The translations under genes and the position numbers were made by a program. This document shows, one piece after another, positions 62,541-64,000 of a stretch of 64,000 nucleotides of DNA. This DNA is from an uncultured Selenomonadaceae bacterium. Its GTDB lineage: Bacteria > Bacillota > Negativicutes > Selenomonadales > Selenomonadaceae. Within the stretch, counting starts at the first letter, position 1; each line of letters opens with the position of its first letter. The stretch is taken from the NCBI GenBank assembly GCA_902778455.1, contig CACYXR010000016.1, positions 1 to 64,000 of the forward strand. Direction: 5' to 3'. The notes under the pieces are model-generated. The model was not told the origin of the DNA and did not search any database. It was given only the letters and a program-made list of their open reading frames with translations.

Positions 62541-64000
62541 CTTCCGGCGGAACATACGCTTCATCCAATCCTGCAAAATCCTCATCCGTGAAAGGCGGAG
62601 CTTCATCTTCGGGCTCGTTTTTTTGCTGCTGAAACTTATTGTCCTGCGAAATCGTGTTTCCTTCCGGCACCGGTACGATTTTTGCGTCCGGACCGAAAAT
62701 GTCTATTGCTTTTTTTACTTCCTTCCTCACCTCCGGCGGGAGCGAGGCAATCATCTCGGACGCCGTTTTCTTTTTCGGCGGCGCCGGCTTCGGTTTTTCC
62801 CGTGCTGCGGAAGGCTCGCCCACTTCCACGACAAGGCTGAGCGATTGCCCCGAAAACTCCGCGATATATCCTTCAATGACATTCCGGTAATCGGGGCGGT
62901 CTAAACGCCCCGCAAGGAACTGGCTCTGAAAACGCACGCAGAATCTTTGCGCCGTCATGCCGCCGAATGTGCCCTTGGAAACACAAGCGTAAATAACTTT
63001 TTGCTCGGGATTCGCCTGCAGTACGTCAAGCACTCTCTTCCAGACCGCCTCCCCTTCCTTCGTCGGCACGAAAACGCTGTCCCCGCCGACGACCGGCTGC
63101 GGCGCGGGATTATTTCGCCCCCCTGCAGCTGCTGTACCAATTTCATCGTTTTTCCCGCTCCGCGCCGCTTTGGGTGTTAAAGCCGACGCCGGTTTCACGG
63201 CTGCGGCCGCAAATCCTCCCGAAGCTATTTTTTTCTCCAAGGCTTCCAGCCGGGCGGAAAGAACACGGACCTGCGCGGATGCCTGCGGCAATTCCTCTGA
63301 TGCGATGCCGCTTTGCGCCGACGGCGCGGCGCCGCCGTCCTGGCAAATAGCCAGCATCGCCGTTTCCACCGCGATTCGCGGCTCCGTCGTCCAGCGAAGC
63401 TCTGTCAATGCGTCATGCAGTCGGCGCAGCATCGGCAAAAACGTATCCTGCGGAAACAGCGCCGCCATTTCCTTCAACACTGCCTCGTCCGTCTCGTAAA
63501 GCTCCACGCCGTCCGGCACGCCCGCCGCCTGATAGACCATCGCCGCCCGAAGCTGCGCAATCATCTCGTTCACAAGCTGCTTTGCGTCCTTGCCCTCGGC
63601 GAACACGTCGGCAGCCGCCGAAAGCGCTTCCTTCGCATCCTTCGCGGCCAGCGCCCGCAAAATCCTGACCACGCTGTCCCGCCCGATCAGTCCCAAGATA
63701 TCCCGCACCAGCGTTTCCGTGACACGTTCCTCCGCCAACGAAACGCATTGATCGAGCGTAGACAATGCGTCCCGAAGGCCGCCGTCGGCCTCCCGCGCCA
63801 CCAACGCCAGCGCCGCGTCGTCCGCCGCAATGCCGGACGCCTCCACGACTTCGCGCAGACGCGCCTCGATGTCTTTCGTCGCGATGCGCTTGAAATCGTA
63901 CCGTTGGCAGCGGGACTGGATTGTCGCGGGCACCTTCTGGAGCTCCGTCGTCGCGAGAATGAACACCACATTCGGCGGCGGCTCCTCCAGCGTCTTCAGG
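62464..64000 (-). CDS. dnaX: DNA polymerase III subunit gamma/tau (5' end outside the window)
   Basis: 512 codons are present; the N-terminal part with Walker A lies beyond 64000. The clamp-loader region is clear: LKTLEEPPPNVVFILATTE (sensor 1), then QSRCQRYDFKRI (SRC motif), followed by the lid and collar domains and a tau-like C-terminal part (KQLVNEMIAQLR, PKAARSGKN, SLPPEVRKEVKKAI). The last 24 or so residues (after VPPEERR) and the stop codon come from the dispersed element at 62448-62540, so the native C-terminus has been replaced. Confidence 0.93.
   Translation of the reverse strand, partial: LKTLEEPPPNVVFILATTELQKVPATIQSRCQRYDFKRIATKDIEARLREVVEASGIAADDAALALVAREADGGLRDALSTLDQCVSLAEERVTETLVRDILGLIGRDSVVRILRALAAKDAKEALSAAADVFAEGKDAKQLVNEMIAQLRAAMVYQAAGVPDGVELYETDEAVLKEMAALFPQDTFLPMLRRLHDALTELRWTTEPRIAVETAMLAICQDGGAAPSAQSGIASEELPQASAQVRVLSARLEALEKKIASGGFAAAAVKPASALTPKAARSGKNDEIGTAAAGGRNNPAPQPVVGGDSVFVPTKEGEAVWKRVLDVLQANPEQKVIYACVSKGTFGGMTAQRFCVRFQSQFLAGRLDRPDYRNVIEGYIAEFSGQSLSLVVEVGEPSAAREKPKPAPPKKKTASEMIASLPPEVRKEVKKAIDIFGPDAKIVPVPEGNTISQDNKFQQQKNEPEDEAPPFTDEDFAGLDEAYVPPEERRSDATPSRAFPRQSKKSLDRCTN

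Overview
The window looks like chromosomal DNA from a diderm Firmicute of the class Negativicutes (Selenomonas-like). This is inferred from gene content; no 16S gene is present. Firmicute traits are the ctsR-mcsA-mcsB-clpC operon with CtsR-like operators and the hrcA-grpE-dnaK-dnaJ operon with a perfect CIRCE. Double-membrane traits are an RND efflux pump with its lipoprotein adaptor, an Arn/Gtr-like surface-sugar cassette, and the remnant of an outer-membrane barrel ending in Phe. An [FeFe]-hydrogenase with NADH-type partner subunits points to an anaerobic fermenter. A chemoreceptor and two GGDEF proteins suggest motility and c-di-GMP signalling. Most of the window is GC-rich; two stretches, 5.1-10.4 kb and 32.8-36.9 kb, are visibly AT-richer and carry accessory genes.

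Layout: 0.2-1.4 kb glycosyltransferase with TPRs; 1.5-5.0 kb hydCBA hydrogenase; 5.1-10.4 kb six-gene minus-strand operon (wecE-like aminotransferase, polyprenyl-phosphate glycosyltransferase, GNAT acetyltransferase, two small EmrE/ArnE/F-like proteins, large membrane protein); 10.5-12.1 kb ClC channel; 12.2-16.9 kb CtsR regulon operon with a possible 44-codon last gene; 17.0-19.5 kb tagO/wecA-wecB-atpZ; 19.7-23.5 kb hypothetical-yigZ-alr-trpB; 23.6-25.4 kb SbmA/YddA-type ABC protein; 25.5-26.8 kb diguanylate cyclase; 26.9-31.3 kb DUF2905 protein plus RND pump; 31.5-32.8 kb enolase; 32.8-36.9 kb accessory segment (AbrB-like/RelE-like pair, hicAB, PD-(D/E)XK nuclease-like protein, beta-CASP metallo-hydrolase); 37.0-42.9 kb heat-shock operon with an embedded lipoprotein gene; 43.1-46.5 kb chemoreceptor, then cdd-secreted protein-mscL; 46.6-50.6 kb mgtC, a DnaA-box palindrome, CYTH, GDT1, DedA, manA; 50.7-51.1 kb four tRNA genes; 51.3-53.5 kb membrane diguanylate cyclase; 53.5-54.2 kb gene remnant with GC-rich repeats; 54.3-56.9 kb purB-purA; 57.1-59.1 kb HPr-EI fusion; 59.1-62.5 kb Pro/Glu-repeat envelope gene pair among copies of a dispersed palindromic element; 62.5-64.0 kb dnaX (5' end outside the window).

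Most notable: (i) the 5.1-10.4 kb cassette has every part expected of an undecaprenyl-phosphate-linked sugar modification system, organised like ArnBC-EF-T but with a WecE-type aminotransferase and an acetyltransferase, suggesting a 4-acetamido-4,6-dideoxyhexose decoration; (ii) a family of MITE-like elements with 18-bp inverted ends, present in five forms, one supplying the C-terminus and stop codon of dnaX and another lying between a promoter and its gene; (iii) a beta-CASP nuclease/PD-(D/E)XK/hicAB block bracketed by near-identical hairpins; (iv) a DnaA-box palindrome far from any dnaA gene. All functional statements come from reading the sequence and recalling families; no database search was run.
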